Source: Acidimicrobiaceae bacterium (GTDB taxonomy: Bacteria; Actinomycetota; Acidimicrobiia; Acidimicrobiales; Acidimicrobiaceae). From it: a stretch of DNA of 21,598 nt. The DNA lies in the NCBI GenBank assembly GCA_013044365.1, contig JABEUP010000004.1, positions 1-21,598 of the forward strand. The letters are read 5' to 3'. Below the pieces are notes generated by a model that ran no database searches, had not been told where the DNA came from, and was given only the letters and a program-made list of their open reading frames with translations. A program made the position numbers and the translations under genes. Shown here in pieces: positions 1-7,739 of the stretch (positions within the stretch are counted from its first letter, which is position 1; every line of letters begins with the position of its first letter).

Positions 1-1060
1 AGGTTGGATCAAGATGGAAGATAACGAATGTCTGCGAATCACTCACCAGGCCATTGGCGACTTTTTCGCTGACACTGCCAATATCCCCACTGGCCGACAA
101 ATCTTCACTCCGGTGCACCACCGCAATATTTGAAATACCGTAGCCTCTCGCCAATTTCCAATAAGACCTGAAAAACCCGATACAGCCCGGACTCGCAAGA
201 GCCAGCCAGGCCTCGTCAAGCGCAATGAGATACCGGCTTGAAGCACGCGCCAATTGCTTTGACAAAAGTGCTAGAAATACCGGAACACCAACTCTCATGG
301 ATTCCGGCCTGTGAGCGCTGAATAAATCCACATGAAGGAAGTGCTCCGACAAAGACATCTGATTCCCGGTACCCTTCGGCCCGTCAATAATCCCCTGCAG
401 GTCTCCAAAAAGATAGCGGCGCAACTCCAACGCCATCTGGCCAGCGCTATGAGATGCGTCGGGTGCAAAACCACCGAAACCGCGCAATTGCGAGTCACGC
501 ATTCCCATGAGCGAGCGGTGAATGTCAAAAAGATCCAGCTCATTGCACCTGCGCTCGATATCTGAAAGGCACTCATCCAAGACAAATGACTCAAGAGAGG
601 AAACCTCTCTCTGCAGCACAGCGTTGAAGGTAATCACCAGGTTGTCCAGCCTGGCATAGTGGTTTGACATGCTATTGGTATCAGACTGGCCACCTGCCAG
701 AGTTGCAAGCGGATTCAATCCCCCTCCCGGAGCTTCCCCGAATGAGAACGTCGAACCATTAAGCCTCCGGACAAGCGCACGATACTCTCCTTTTGGATCA
801 AGTACGCAGCCGCGATAACCGATCTCAACATGGCGGGAGAGCAGCGCCTTTACGAATGCGCTTTTCCCATATCCAATTTGCCCGAATACCATCAAGTTCG
901 GACTGGTAAGTGCACCGGAAAGATAGAGCTCGAATGGATTGTACAAAAAAGGTCCTGAACTCTGTTCGCGCCCAACGAACACAGAACCGCACTCCAGACG
1001 CTCACTAAAAATTCCCGGATATATAGCACCAAGATTCCTAGAACTCACCCAGTATTCCAT
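1..1060 (-). CDS. VirB4-like conjugation ATPase (partial, runs off left edge)
   Basis: The open frame starts at ATG 1060 (minus strand), 7 nt after the stop of the upstream gene, and stays open for 353 codons to the window edge, so the C-terminus is missing. Seen: Walker A GQIGYGKS at about residues 60-67, followed by LDPKGEY (87-93), and a Walker B-like YLIALDEAW with the DE pair at about 282-283. This is the pattern of VirB4/TraC/HerA-type ATPases that power type IV secretion. The long N-terminal domain of classical VirB4 is absent; only about 55 residues precede Walker A, which fits the shorter ATPases found beside SCO6880-family genes in actinobacteria. It probably acts at the cytoplasmic face of the membrane channel made by the neighbouring genes. 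The position after Walker B where RecA-like motors often carry Gln reads AVVHRSED. The general class is secure; the exact subfamily is inferred. Confidence 0.82.
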   Translation of the reverse strand, partial: MEYWVSSRNLGAIYPGIFSERLECGSVFVGREQSSGPFLYNPFELYLSGALTSPNLMVFGQIGYGKSAFVKALLSRHVEIGYRGCVLDPKGEYRALVRRLNGSTFSFGEAPGGGLNPLATLAGGQSDTNSMSNHYARLDNLVITFNAVLQREVSSLESFVLDECLSDIERRCNELDLFDIHRSLMGMRDSQLRGFGGFAPDASHSAGQMALELRRYLFGDLQGIIDGPKGTGNQMSLSEHFLHVDLFSAHRPESMRVGVPVFLALLSKQLARASSRYLIALDEAWLALASPGCIGFFRSYWKLARGYGISNIAVVHRSEDLSASGDIGSVSEKVANGLVSDSQTFVIFHLDPT

Positions 1061-1067
1061 GTCCGCC

Positions 1068-2489
1068 CTAACGCGAACTGCCAAAGAGACGGCGCTGAAC
1101 CTGTAACTGCCGACCGTAGGCGCATTCGAGAACAAGTCCGCTGATTTCAGCCTTGGCCGTCACCGTAGGAACCGATGCTTTCATCTCAGACAGATCTTTA
1201 GCAAAGAGGGCGAAATTCCCCGATATTGAAAACATTTCATAACCCAGGTCGAGATCATTCTCCTGTCGCTCAAGAGAGGTAATCGCCCGGGTTTCAGAAT
1301 TACGTGCCAGAAAACCCAGCAAGGCCCGAACTCCCGCGTCAGCAGTAATGCCTGAACGTCTTGAACGCACTTTTCTCAGGGCAAAGCGGCTGTCGATAAC
1401 TTTCAACTCGAAACTAAGTATCGACTTATTCGTCAAAGAGCTTACGAAAGGAACCAGAAAATCGGGTTGCACCTCTCCTGTTGGAAGCTCGGCCACCTCA
1501 AACAACCTCATCACCCTGTCGCCAATGAGAAGGTGGCTCCAATTTGAATTTACGTGGATGACTCTCGCCGAGTTACTTTCGTCGGACCCAAACGCAAAGA
1601 TGCTGGCAAGCGCCATTAAGTCGAGCGCTTTGTATCGAAGGCCCAGTCCGGAAATAAAAGAGGACAACTGTCCGCCGTCATGCTCAAGAAAGGACACGTC
1701 CGAGAACCTGATCAGGATATAGCAACGTCTGCTGACATAATTATCCTGCGCACTTTGGTACAGATTCTTCAGCTCGTCAGACCAGGCTCCCACTGCTGTG
1801 CTCTGGGTCTCTCCTCCTTCCGGATCAACCAGGTACAAAAGAACCAGTGAATCGACCTGGTTTGCAAATGATGACAATGTTCCAACCATGGCGCCAAACA
1901 TCGAAGCAGTGTCGCTTTGAAGGCTGGGATCTTTATAAATGAAGCTCTCACCGAAGACCTCAAGCGCGGCCACTCCTCTTTTGCCATGCTTTTCCCTTGC
2001 CACTCCTATTGCAAAACCATCGTCGAGGAGCACCTTATCGCCCTTGATGGCTCCTGTCCCACGATATTGACTCAATTTGCCGGCAGGGAACCGGCGCCGT
2101 TTTTCCGATATCCGGGTTGCGCCGCCTTTATGACTCGAAACCAGGTACGAATGACTAGCAGGCGGGCCTACAAAGCCAAACAGATCAAGACGATTCTGTT
2201 CTCTGTTCTGATACATCTTTTCAGTTATCATGCTGGCCCCTCCCAAAGCAATTGAATCAAGTGTTTGCCGTCTAAATCCAACCAGAAATCCGAGACTGGC
2301 CAAAATGGCAACAATGCCAAAAACAGCCAGTCCAACATATGAGCCCACTGCAAGAAATACCAAAAATCCCGAAGCCAAACTTGCGATCTCACCAAAGACC
2401 TGTGACCTTTTGAGCCCAAACAAGGATCGCGAGCCGGGATGTTCGCCAATGCTGAATCCACCAGGTTGAGCCGGATCATTCCTAGCCAC
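1068..2489 (-). CDS. SCO6880-family conjugation/T4SS-associated membrane protein
   Basis: 473 aa from GTG 2489, preceded by a strong GGGAGGG Shine-Dalgarno at 2493-2499. The N-terminus is a short soluble stretch, then two closely spaced hydrophobic helices at about residues 35-75, then a roughly 390-residue soluble part without an enzyme motif I recognise. Two N-terminal helices followed by a large cytoplasmic domain, directly upstream of a VirB4-like ATPase, match the actinobacterial SCO6880 family, whose N-terminus resembles PrgI/TcpE-type conjugation proteins. The inferred role is a membrane-anchored structural or coupling component of a type IV secretion-like channel. It sits 14 nt after the TrbL-like gene and 7 nt before the ATPase, so the genes are almost certainly cotranscribed. 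The family call rests on remembered architecture and context, not a search. Confidence 0.72.
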   Translation of the reverse strand: MARNDPAQPGGFSIGEHPGSRSLFGLKRSQVFGEIASLASGFLVFLAVGSYVGLAVFGIVAILASLGFLVGFRRQTLDSIALGGASMITEKMYQNREQNRLDLFGFVGPPASHSYLVSSHKGGATRISEKRRRFPAGKLSQYRGTGAIKGDKVLLDDGFAIGVAREKHGKRGVAALEVFGESFIYKDPSLQSDTASMFGAMVGTLSSFANQVDSLVLLYLVDPEGGETQSTAVGAWSDELKNLYQSAQDNYVSRRCYILIRFSDVSFLEHDGGQLSSFISGLGLRYKALDLMALASIFAFGSDESNSARVIHVNSNWSHLLIGDRVMRLFEVAELPTGEVQPDFLVPFVSSLTNKSILSFELKVIDSRFALRKVRSRRSGITADAGVRALLGFLARNSETRAITSLERQENDLDLGYEMFSISGNFALFAKDLSEMKASVPTVTAKAEISGLVLECAYGRQLQVQRRLFGSSR

Positions 2490-2503
2490 TTTCCCTCCCG
2501 CTG

Positions 2504-3472
2504 TTAACGGCTTTGTTTCAGATAGCTTGGAACCACAGTTGCGGAAGCTAAAGGAATTTCCGGTATCACAGTTGCTGACGGCCCAGCCACAAGGAATGCG
2601 CCTTTCCGAGAAACTCCGGCAATCGACCTTCTCCCGGCATGAGAAAGCTGGCTCTGATGATCCAAGTGCGCAATCGGGATCAGACTGAAAACCAGGAACG
2701 GACTAAAGGAAGCCAGGATGACCATCGAAACTCCGGCGATGAATTGGCTGAAACCTCCCATCGACCCGGAATTAACGACAAGGTCACTGCCAAGACATAA
2801 GAGCACCACAACGACAAGTTTGGAAAACAGAACCCCTATAGTGACCTCGATGTAACGGTAAAGAACTGCCCTCGATGAACTCAGCAACACGAATAACAAC
2901 GCAAAGGGGATGAACGCCCCCAAAATCATCATCACGCCCTCACGTATTACAAGTTCAAAATAGAGTGACAGTGCCCCGAACAAACTCAGTATCCCGGCAA
3001 CTGCTATAAGTAGAAACGGGATCGGATTAGAGACATCTCCCTTTACGGACACCCACGAAACCAGTGAACCAAGCGGCTGAAATGAAACATGCTCCGAACC
3101 CATCAACCATCCGCACATTGCATCAACGCACGAGGACATAGTTTGGTAGATGAACAGAAACAACCCAGATCCAACCAGGGACAGTGGGAGGTAAATCCCC
3201 ACCAGCCTCAAGAGGTAACCGCCAGAACCAACAATCATAGATGCCACTACCGCGAAGAGGAACAACGGCAACGCTAACGCAAGCGCAAGCAACTCCATCT
3301 TCTGAAAAAATTGGTAGAACCACCCTGACAAAATAGGCGTGGGAGGGCTGTGCAGCAGAAACTGGTCCAACCGCGCAAAAAGCCAAATCTCGGATTCCTC
3401 GATCCCTGAAAGCAGCCCGTTCGCAAACAGCGACAAGACTTGTTTAATGACGGCATTTACTATTGTCGCCAT
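2504..3472 (-). CDS. TrbL/VirB6-like polytopic membrane protein of T4SS cluster
   Basis: 322 aa from ATG 3472, one base after the TGA of the upstream small gene; a CAGGGAG stretch within that gene's end can serve as ribosome binding site. The protein has about six strongly hydrophobic segments (near residues 60-81, 87-109, 150-172, 178-197, 206-229 and 237-262), an amphipathic N-terminus and a soluble Ser/Ala/Val-rich tail of about 55 residues. Size, topology and position (small two-helix protein, this gene, SCO6880-family gene, VirB4-like ATPase) match the inner-membrane channel component, called TrbL/VirB6 in Gram-negative systems and SCO6881-like in actinobacteria. No catalytic motif is visible. 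Sequence identity to TrbL itself is likely low, so the assignment depends on topology and synteny. Confidence 0.65.
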   Translation of the reverse strand: MATIVNAVIKQVLSLFANGLLSGIEESEIWLFARLDQFLLHSPPTPILSGWFYQFFQKMELLALALALPLFLFAVVASMIVGSGGYLLRLVGIYLPLSLVGSGLFLFIYQTMSSCVDAMCGWLMGSEHVSFQPLGSLVSWVSVKGDVSNPIPFLLIAVAGILSLFGALSLYFELVIREGVMMILGAFIPFALLFVLLSSSRAVLYRYIEVTIGVLFSKLVVVVLLCLGSDLVVNSGSMGGFSQFIAGVSMVILASFSPFLVFSLIPIAHLDHQSQLSHAGRRSIAGVSRKGAFLVAGPSATVIPEIPLASATVVPSYLKQSR

Positions 3473-3473
3473 G

Positions 3474-3782
3474 TCAATGCACTCCCTGGCCCAGGTGAAA
3501 GAAAAAATTCACCAAACTTGGCGCTGCGCCAACGATTAGAGCAGCTGCGCCAGATACCACAACTGTGCGTCTTCCTGACACAGCTTGCTGGTAATTCTGG
3601 GAGTGCGACCCCAATGCCCAGGTAGCAGCTCCTATAAGTAGGCCTGCGAGCGTTATGATCAGTGCCCACCCGCCGATCCCGTTTGTAAGTGTCTGAAGCG
3701 CGGAACCTCCGGGCAAAAGTGAGGGATCAGGTGAGAGCGAGACATCGCCAAGAAAAATCGGCATCGAAACCAGTGAATACAT
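3474..3782 (-). CDS. Small two-helix protein, VirB2/pilin-like candidate
   Basis: About 102 aa. I chose ATG 3782 because AGAGGTGG lies just upstream (3785-3792); the frame can extend to a TTG at 3830, but that start has no ribosome binding site. The protein has an N-terminal stretch with Pro and Gly, a hydrophobic segment near residues 37-55 (GWALIITLAGLLIGAATWAL), a short basic loop containing GRR, and a second hydrophobic segment near 75-95. Two helices joined by a basic loop, at the head of a TrbL-SCO6880-VirB4 operon, resemble VirB2/TrbC pilins and the small DUF6112-type proteins of actinobacterial conjugation clusters. No cleavable signal peptide is evident from this start. The pilin role is inferred from size, topology and position only. 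Confidence 0.55.
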   Translation of the reverse strand: MYSLVSMPIFLGDVSLSPDPSLLPGGSALQTLTNGIGGWALIITLAGLLIGAATWALGSHSQNYQQAVSGRRTVVVSGAAALIVGAAPSLVNFFFHLGQGVH

Positions 3783-3945
3783 TTCCACCTCTGATTGACA
3801 CGTAATCAACTCATGGGGTGGGGAAACCAATAGTAGTACAGTGTTTCAAGGAAGAAAAGGGCGTTAAAAAGCTTGCGGACGACTGAGAACCTCGGGGAAT
3901 AAGTAAAAACGTTCCAATCTCCGCTACTATGTCGCTTGAAGCGCT
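3783..3945. promoter_or_regulatory. Divergent intergenic region between T4SS operon and senX3
   Basis: This 163-bp AT-richer gap separates the minus-strand conjugation-like operon from the plus-strand kinase and must hold promoters for both. TACTAT at 3925-3930 is a possible -10 for the kinase, which would give a leader of about 10 nt; I see no convincing -35 and no obvious direct-repeat binding site for a RegX3-like regulator. On the minus strand another TACTAT lies near 3830, with no well-spaced -35. Assignments are tentative. Confidence 0.3.
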
Positions 3946-5178
3946 ATGCAAACCTTTATTCTGATTCTTCTGCTCATAGTCGGGATTGCGATCGGCTTTG
4001 CCATCTCCTTGTACTGGTCCAACAGGTTTCATCCATTCAAATGGCGTGAAACTTTCGATAGCAGCACCGAAAATAACGCGAACCGGCATCCAAGCGCGCT
4101 CCCGGCACTCAATCCATTCGACCAGAGACGACAAACATCGTCATCGCACGGCTCCCGAACGGGCCTTCCATCTGAAATCCAGCTTTTTCTACAGGCGCTC
4201 GATTCGATCCCCCAGGGAATAACAATATGTTCCGCTGAAGGGGAGGTACTGATAAGAAACAAGGTTGCAAGTTCAATTTTTGAAGGTCGCCATCAGGATG
4301 CCCTGGCGGCGAGGGCATTTGACGAGCTTCTTACACTAGCCAAAGCTGGGACAATGACCGAACGTTCACTAGAGATATACGGTCCTCCGAAACGCAGCTA
4401 TATAATTCGTACCGATGCCCTGAAATCTGGCAAGACTACCATTGGAGTCATTGCGATACTTGAAGACATTTCAGACAAGAAGCACCTAGATGAGGTTAGG
4501 CGTGACTTCGTAGCAAACGTCAGCCATGAACTAAAAACCCCTATTGGCGCAATGGGTCTTCTGGCAGAAACCCTTAGTTCTGAGGATGATCTGGATATTG
4601 CCAAACGACTCTCAATCAGAATCCAAAATGAGGCGTTCAGGCTTGGAAGAATCATCGACGATCTTCTGGACTTGAGCCGAATTGAATCCGAGGATACCCA
4701 TGCTCCGGAACTGGTCGAAGTGGAAAAGATGGTTACCGAGGCAGTAAATAGGATTGGGCCAAGCGCTGAAATACGGCACGTGACAATCGAGCAGACTCAA
4801 GCCAATACGCCAAGCTTTGTTTCCGGCGACAGACGGGAACTCATGAGCGCCGTTTACAACCTTTTGGATAACGCGGTGAAATACTCGGAAAATGGCTCCA
4901 AAATTTGGGTGGAAATCACCAATGACGGCTCAACAGTCGATATCGCGGTAAGAGACCAGGGCCTCGGTATTCCCAGCCGTGACTTAGAGCGAATTTTTGA
5001 GAGATTTTATAGAGTTGATCAGGCTCGTTCAAGGGCCACCGGTGGAACAGGCCTTGGGCTTTCAATAGTCAGGCACGTCGCCAACAATCACAATGGTAAT
5101 GTGTTCGTCGAGTCCCGCGAGGGCTCCGGTTCAGTTTTCACATTGCGCCTGCCTCTGTCAGAAGGTGAGAAACAGTGA
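3946..5178 (+). CDS. senX3: SenX3/PhoR-like sensor histidine kinase
   Basis: 410 aa. One N-terminal membrane helix (residues 3-24) is followed by a PAS-like region (about 75-175), a HisKA dimerisation domain with the phospho-acceptor His194 in NVSHELKTP, and an HATPase_c domain with N box NLLDNAVKYS, G1 box DQGLGIP, F box IFERFYRVD and G2 box GGTGLGLSIV. All catalytic boxes are intact. A single helix plus PAS, with no large periplasmic sensor domain, and a RegX3-type partner directly downstream are typical of SenX3, the actinobacterial phosphate-starvation kinase that signals together with the Pst system. The stop overlaps the regulator's start by 4 nt (GTGA), implying translational coupling. 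The start at ATG 3946 has no clear Shine-Dalgarno, so a nearly leaderless message is possible. No pstS or phoU is in view, so the phosphate signal is inferred. Confidence 0.85.
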   Translation: MQTFILILLLIVGIAIGFAISLYWSNRFHPFKWRETFDSSTENNANRHPSALPALNPFDQRRQTSSSHGSRTGLPSEIQLFLQALDSIPQGITICSAEGEVLIRNKVASSIFEGRHQDALAARAFDELLTLAKAGTMTERSLEIYGPPKRSYIIRTDALKSGKTTIGVIAILEDISDKKHLDEVRRDFVANVSHELKTPIGAMGLLAETLSSEDDLDIAKRLSIRIQNEAFRLGRIIDDLLDLSRIESEDTHAPELVEVEKMVTEAVNRIGPSAEIRHVTIEQTQANTPSFVSGDRRELMSAVYNLLDNAVKYSENGSKIWVEITNDGSTVDIAVRDQGLGIPSRDLERIFERFYRVDQARSRATGGTGLGLSIVRHVANNHNGNVFVESREGSGSVFTLRLPLSEGEKQ

Positions 5179-5885
5179 CTAATGCAGAGATGACCATATT
5201 GGTGGCGGAGGATGAAGAGTCCTTTATCGAAGCATTAAACCGGTGCCTTACCCGCGAAGGATTTACCGTAAGAGTTGCGCGGGACGGGCAGGAAGCACTT
5301 GAATTATTTGAAAAGTTACACCCTGACCTGATTCTCCTGGATCTGATGCTACCGAAAATGTCGGGAATTGATGTTTGCCGGGCAATACGGACCACCAGCC
5401 AGGTACCGATCATAATGGTGACTGCCAAGTCAGCGGAGATTGACACCGTCGTCGGACTTGAAGTCGGAGCGGATGACTATGTGACAAAGCCCTACAGCAT
5501 GAGAGAACTTGTAGCCCGAATTCGTGCAGTCATGCGCCGGCGCCAGGGGGAAGAGGTTCAAGCCAGCACCAAGGAAAAAATCATCAAGCAGGGAGAGGTC
5601 TTCCTTGATCCCGAACGCCATGAAGTTTCAGTCAGAAACAAGCTGGTCAAGCTCCCCCTCAAAGAGTTCGAGCTGCTTGAGCTCCTTATGAACAATGCCG
5701 GGAACGTCTTAACCAGGGATGTAATCATCGACCGGATCTGGGGCGCCTATTACTCTGGAGATACCAAAACTTTAGATGTCCACGTTAAAAGATTAAGGTC
5801 AAAGATCGAAACAGACCCATCCGACCCGAAGTTGATCACCACAATCCGAGGGCTTGGATACCGATTCGAAGATCAAAAATACTGA
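5175..5885 (+). CDS. regX3: RegX3/PhoB-like OmpR-family response regulator
   Basis: 236 aa from GTG 5175, overlapping the kinase stop by 4 nt, with AGAAGG about 9 nt upstream; ATG 5190 is a possible alternative start. The receiver domain has the acidic pocket AEDEE (residues 11-15), phospho-acceptor Asp56 in LLDLMLP, Thr83 and Lys105 in VTKPY. A linker near residues 120-140 leads to an OmpR/PhoB winged-helix domain with the typical LKEFELLELL and TKTLDVHVKRLRSKIE segments, ending in TTIRGLGYRFE. It is expected to bind direct-repeat promoter sites when phosphorylated by the upstream kinase. The stop codon overlaps the next start by one base (TGATG), so the Fur-family gene is probably translated from the same message. 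Confidence 0.9.
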   Translation: MTNAEMTILVAEDEESFIEALNRCLTREGFTVRVARDGQEALELFEKLHPDLILLDLMLPKMSGIDVCRAIRTTSQVPIIMVTAKSAEIDTVVGLEVGADDYVTKPYSMRELVARIRAVMRRRQGEEVQASTKEKIIKQGEVFLDPERHEVSVRNKLVKLPLKEFELLELLMNNAGNVLTRDVIIDRIWGAYYSGDTKTLDVHVKRLRSKIETDPSDPKLITTIRGLGYRFEDQKY

Positions 5886-6328
5886 TGGAACGAATGGATG
5901 CCGCGATCCAAAATCTAAGACTTTCAGGCGGAAGAATTACGCATGCCAGAAAGTCGGTGCTTCAGGCTCTTGTCACTGCCCGGACTCATGTCACCGCAGA
6001 GGACTTGTTGAATCTGGTTCAGGCAGATTCCCCCGAGATCCATGTCTCCACTGTTTACCGAACCCTTGATGCGCTTGAGAAACTCGGTGTTGTCGACCAC
6101 GTCCACCTGGGCCACGGAAGAGCGGTATACCATTTGACCGACAACGCCCATCAGCATATTGTTTGCGAGAGGTGTTCTTCCGTCGAAGAAGTGCCTTCCA
6201 GACTTTTTACCCGGCTCGGGAAAGACCTGATGGACAATTATCACTTTAAGGTCCGAATGAATCACTTCGCAGTGATTGGCACCTGCAGAAAGTGTCTGAA
6301 AGAGACCGAGCGGACGACATCTAACTGA
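5885..6328 (+). CDS. Fur-family metal-responsive repressor (Fur/Zur-like)
   Basis: 147 aa. The winged helix has its recognition region around HVSTVYRTLDALEKLG (residues 53-68). The dimerisation domain carries two CxxC pairs, Cys94/Cys97 in CERC and Cys134/Cys137 in CRKC, which form the structural zinc site in Fur-family proteins. His83, His89, His91 and His127 are placed to contribute to regulatory metal binding. These features support a metal-sensing Fur-family repressor of Fur or Zur type; the specific metal cannot be read from the sequence with confidence. ATG 5885 overlaps the regX3-like stop (TGATG), so the gene sits at the end of the two-component operon, an association worth noting because it couples a metal regulator to a phosphate-type system. 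ATG 5894 is an alternative start three codons in. Confidence 0.82.
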   Translation: MERMDAAIQNLRLSGGRITHARKSVLQALVTARTHVTAEDLLNLVQADSPEIHVSTVYRTLDALEKLGVVDHVHLGHGRAVYHLTDNAHQHIVCERCSSVEEVPSRLFTRLGKDLMDNYHFKVRMNHFAVIGTCRKCLKETERTTSN

Positions 6329-6389
6329 TTAGTTCCGTCATTAGCGGCACGGCCCTTCGGCAGCATCGCCTTCAACAGTTGACTTCCCC

Positions 6390-6418
6390 GGAAAATCTAA
6401 GGAGAAGGTATCTTCTCC
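6390..6418 (-). terminator. Rho-independent terminator overlapping the 3' end of serS
   Basis: On the minus strand GGAGAAG (6418-6412), loop ATAC and CTTCTCC (6407-6401) form a perfect 7-bp stem, followed by TTAGATTTTC. The stem is made from the last serS codons and the stop codon TAG lies in the tail. The T tract is interrupted, so strength is uncertain. Confidence 0.45.
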
Positions 6419-7713
6419 AGGTTTCTCATATAGGGCCTCAACTCCTCCGGAATAGTAACTGAGCCGTCACTTTGTCGGTAAGTCTCAACAATGACCGCCC
6501 ATATTCTCGCCCATGCCAATGCCGAGCCGTTTAGCGTGTGAACGAACTCAATCTGATTGGATTTTGAGTTCCGGAATCTAATGTTCGCGCGGCGTGCCTG
6601 ATAATCTCCGAACCAGCTGACAGAAGATACCTCCAACCACAGACCCGTTCCGGGGGAATAGGCTTCCAAATCAAATGTCCTCTTGGATGAGTTGCCGAGG
6701 TCTCCGGTACAAAGGTCCAGTACCCGGTAGGTCAATCCCAGCCGCTGGAGCAAACTCTCAGCACGTCTGAGAAGTTCAGCATGCATATCTGCCGCCTGGT
6801 CCGGAGTGGCATAGGAAAGGATCTCTACTTTGTCAAACTCATGCAAGCGCAACAGCCCCCTGGTATCCCTCCCGGCAGATCCTGCCTCACGCCTGAAACA
6901 TGCAGTGAAGGCACTGAGACGGACAGGCAAATCTTCTTCAAGAAGGATCTCATCTTTTGCCAGTGAAGTTAGAGGGACCTCGGCGGTGGGAATGGCGTAG
7001 AGGTCATCCCTTTCCAGACGGTAGGCATCCTCCTCAAACTTTGGAAGGTGCCCAGTCGACACCATTGTCGCGCTTCTTACTAGCGTCGGTGGACGGATTT
7101 CTTCGAATGCATCTGAATGAGCATCGAGAGCCATCGAAGTCAGTGCCCTTTCAAGCGTGGCGCCCAAACCCCGGAACATCGGAAACATCGAACCTGAAAT
7201 CTTGGCCGCACGCTCAAGATCGAGAATTTTCAGCTCGCTCCCAATTTCCCAGTGAGGCTTTCTCTGGTAATCGGCATAATCCGGCAAATTGATTTCAGAT
7301 CCGTTTTGCATTCCACTCTTCGGAGACCACCATCTGACGATCAGGTTGTCAGCTTCGGAGACTCCAACAGGAGCATCCTCGGAGGGAAGGTTTGGGATTC
7401 TTAGAAGCGCCTCGCGACGCTCCACATCCAATTCACCGGCCCTCGACTCCAAGGCAGAAAGCTCATCACCAATGGCACGAGATCTATCCCTGAGAGCCCC
7501 GGCTGACACGGTGTCGCCTGAACGCATCAATTGTGCGATCTCTTTTGAAATTGAATTCACTTCAGCCCGCAGCGTATCTCTTTTGGTGGATGCGGTCCTA
7601 GCCTGCTGGTCTAAATCCCATAGCTCATCAAGCAAACCCGGCGCGACTCCTCTGGTTGCCAACGCCTGCTTTACCTTGTCTAAATCTTCTCTGACTATTC
7701 GAATATCTAACAT
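6397..7713 (-). CDS. serS: Seryl-tRNA synthetase
   Basis: 438 aa from ATG 7713; the frame extends 11 codons further to a TTG, but MLDIRIVRED is the usual beginning of the family. SerRS charges tRNA-Ser (and tRNA-Sec) with serine in the cytoplasm. The N-terminal 105 residues form the two-helix coiled-coil arm that grips the long variable arm of tRNA-Ser. The class II core follows, with motif 2 (ACFRREAGSAGRDTRGLLR), then WLEVSSVSWFGDYQARR and motif 3 around NGSALAWARIWAVIVETY. Length and motifs are normal. It is convergent with the Fur-family gene (68-bp gap) and divergent from the ABC transporter with only 26 bp between start codons. No T-box leader fits in that space. SerRS would also serve the selenocysteine route implied by the downstream formate dehydrogenase, since Sec-tRNA is first charged with serine. 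Confidence 0.96.
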   Translation of the reverse strand: MLDIRIVREDLDKVKQALATRGVAPGLLDELWDLDQQARTASTKRDTLRAEVNSISKEIAQLMRSGDTVSAGALRDRSRAIGDELSALESRAGELDVERREALLRIPNLPSEDAPVGVSEADNLIVRWWSPKSGMQNGSEINLPDYADYQRKPHWEIGSELKILDLERAAKISGSMFPMFRGLGATLERALTSMALDAHSDAFEEIRPPTLVRSATMVSTGHLPKFEEDAYRLERDDLYAIPTAEVPLTSLAKDEILLEEDLPVRLSAFTACFRREAGSAGRDTRGLLRLHEFDKVEILSYATPDQAADMHAELLRRAESLLQRLGLTYRVLDLCTGDLGNSSKRTFDLEAYSPGTGLWLEVSSVSWFGDYQARRANIRFRNSKSNQIEFVHTLNGSALAWARIWAVIVETYRQSDGSVTIPEELRPYMRNLEKIPSP

Positions 7714-7739
7714 TTCTCTAAATACGGTAGCTTGAATAC
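7714..7739. promoter_or_regulatory. 26-bp divergent control region of serS and ABC operon
   Basis: Between the two start codons lies TACGGTA (7723-7729). Read on the plus strand it gives TACGGT ending 11 nt before GTG 7740; on the minus strand it gives TACCGT ending 10 nt before ATG 7713. Both fit a TANNNT -10 hexamer that would produce near-leaderless messages in opposite directions. No convincing -35 is seen for either, so this is only a candidate. Confidence 0.3.

Noticed and set aside
43..594. Two minus-strand ORFs (43-246 and 295-594) and a plus-strand ORF (332-565)
   Set aside because: They are other-frame shadows of the VirB4-like gene, whose frame holds Walker A and B motifs and stays open to the window edge.
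3783..3830. Longer start (TTG 3830) for the small two-helix protein
   Set aside because: No ribosome binding site there, while ATG 3782 has AGAGGTGG at good spacing.
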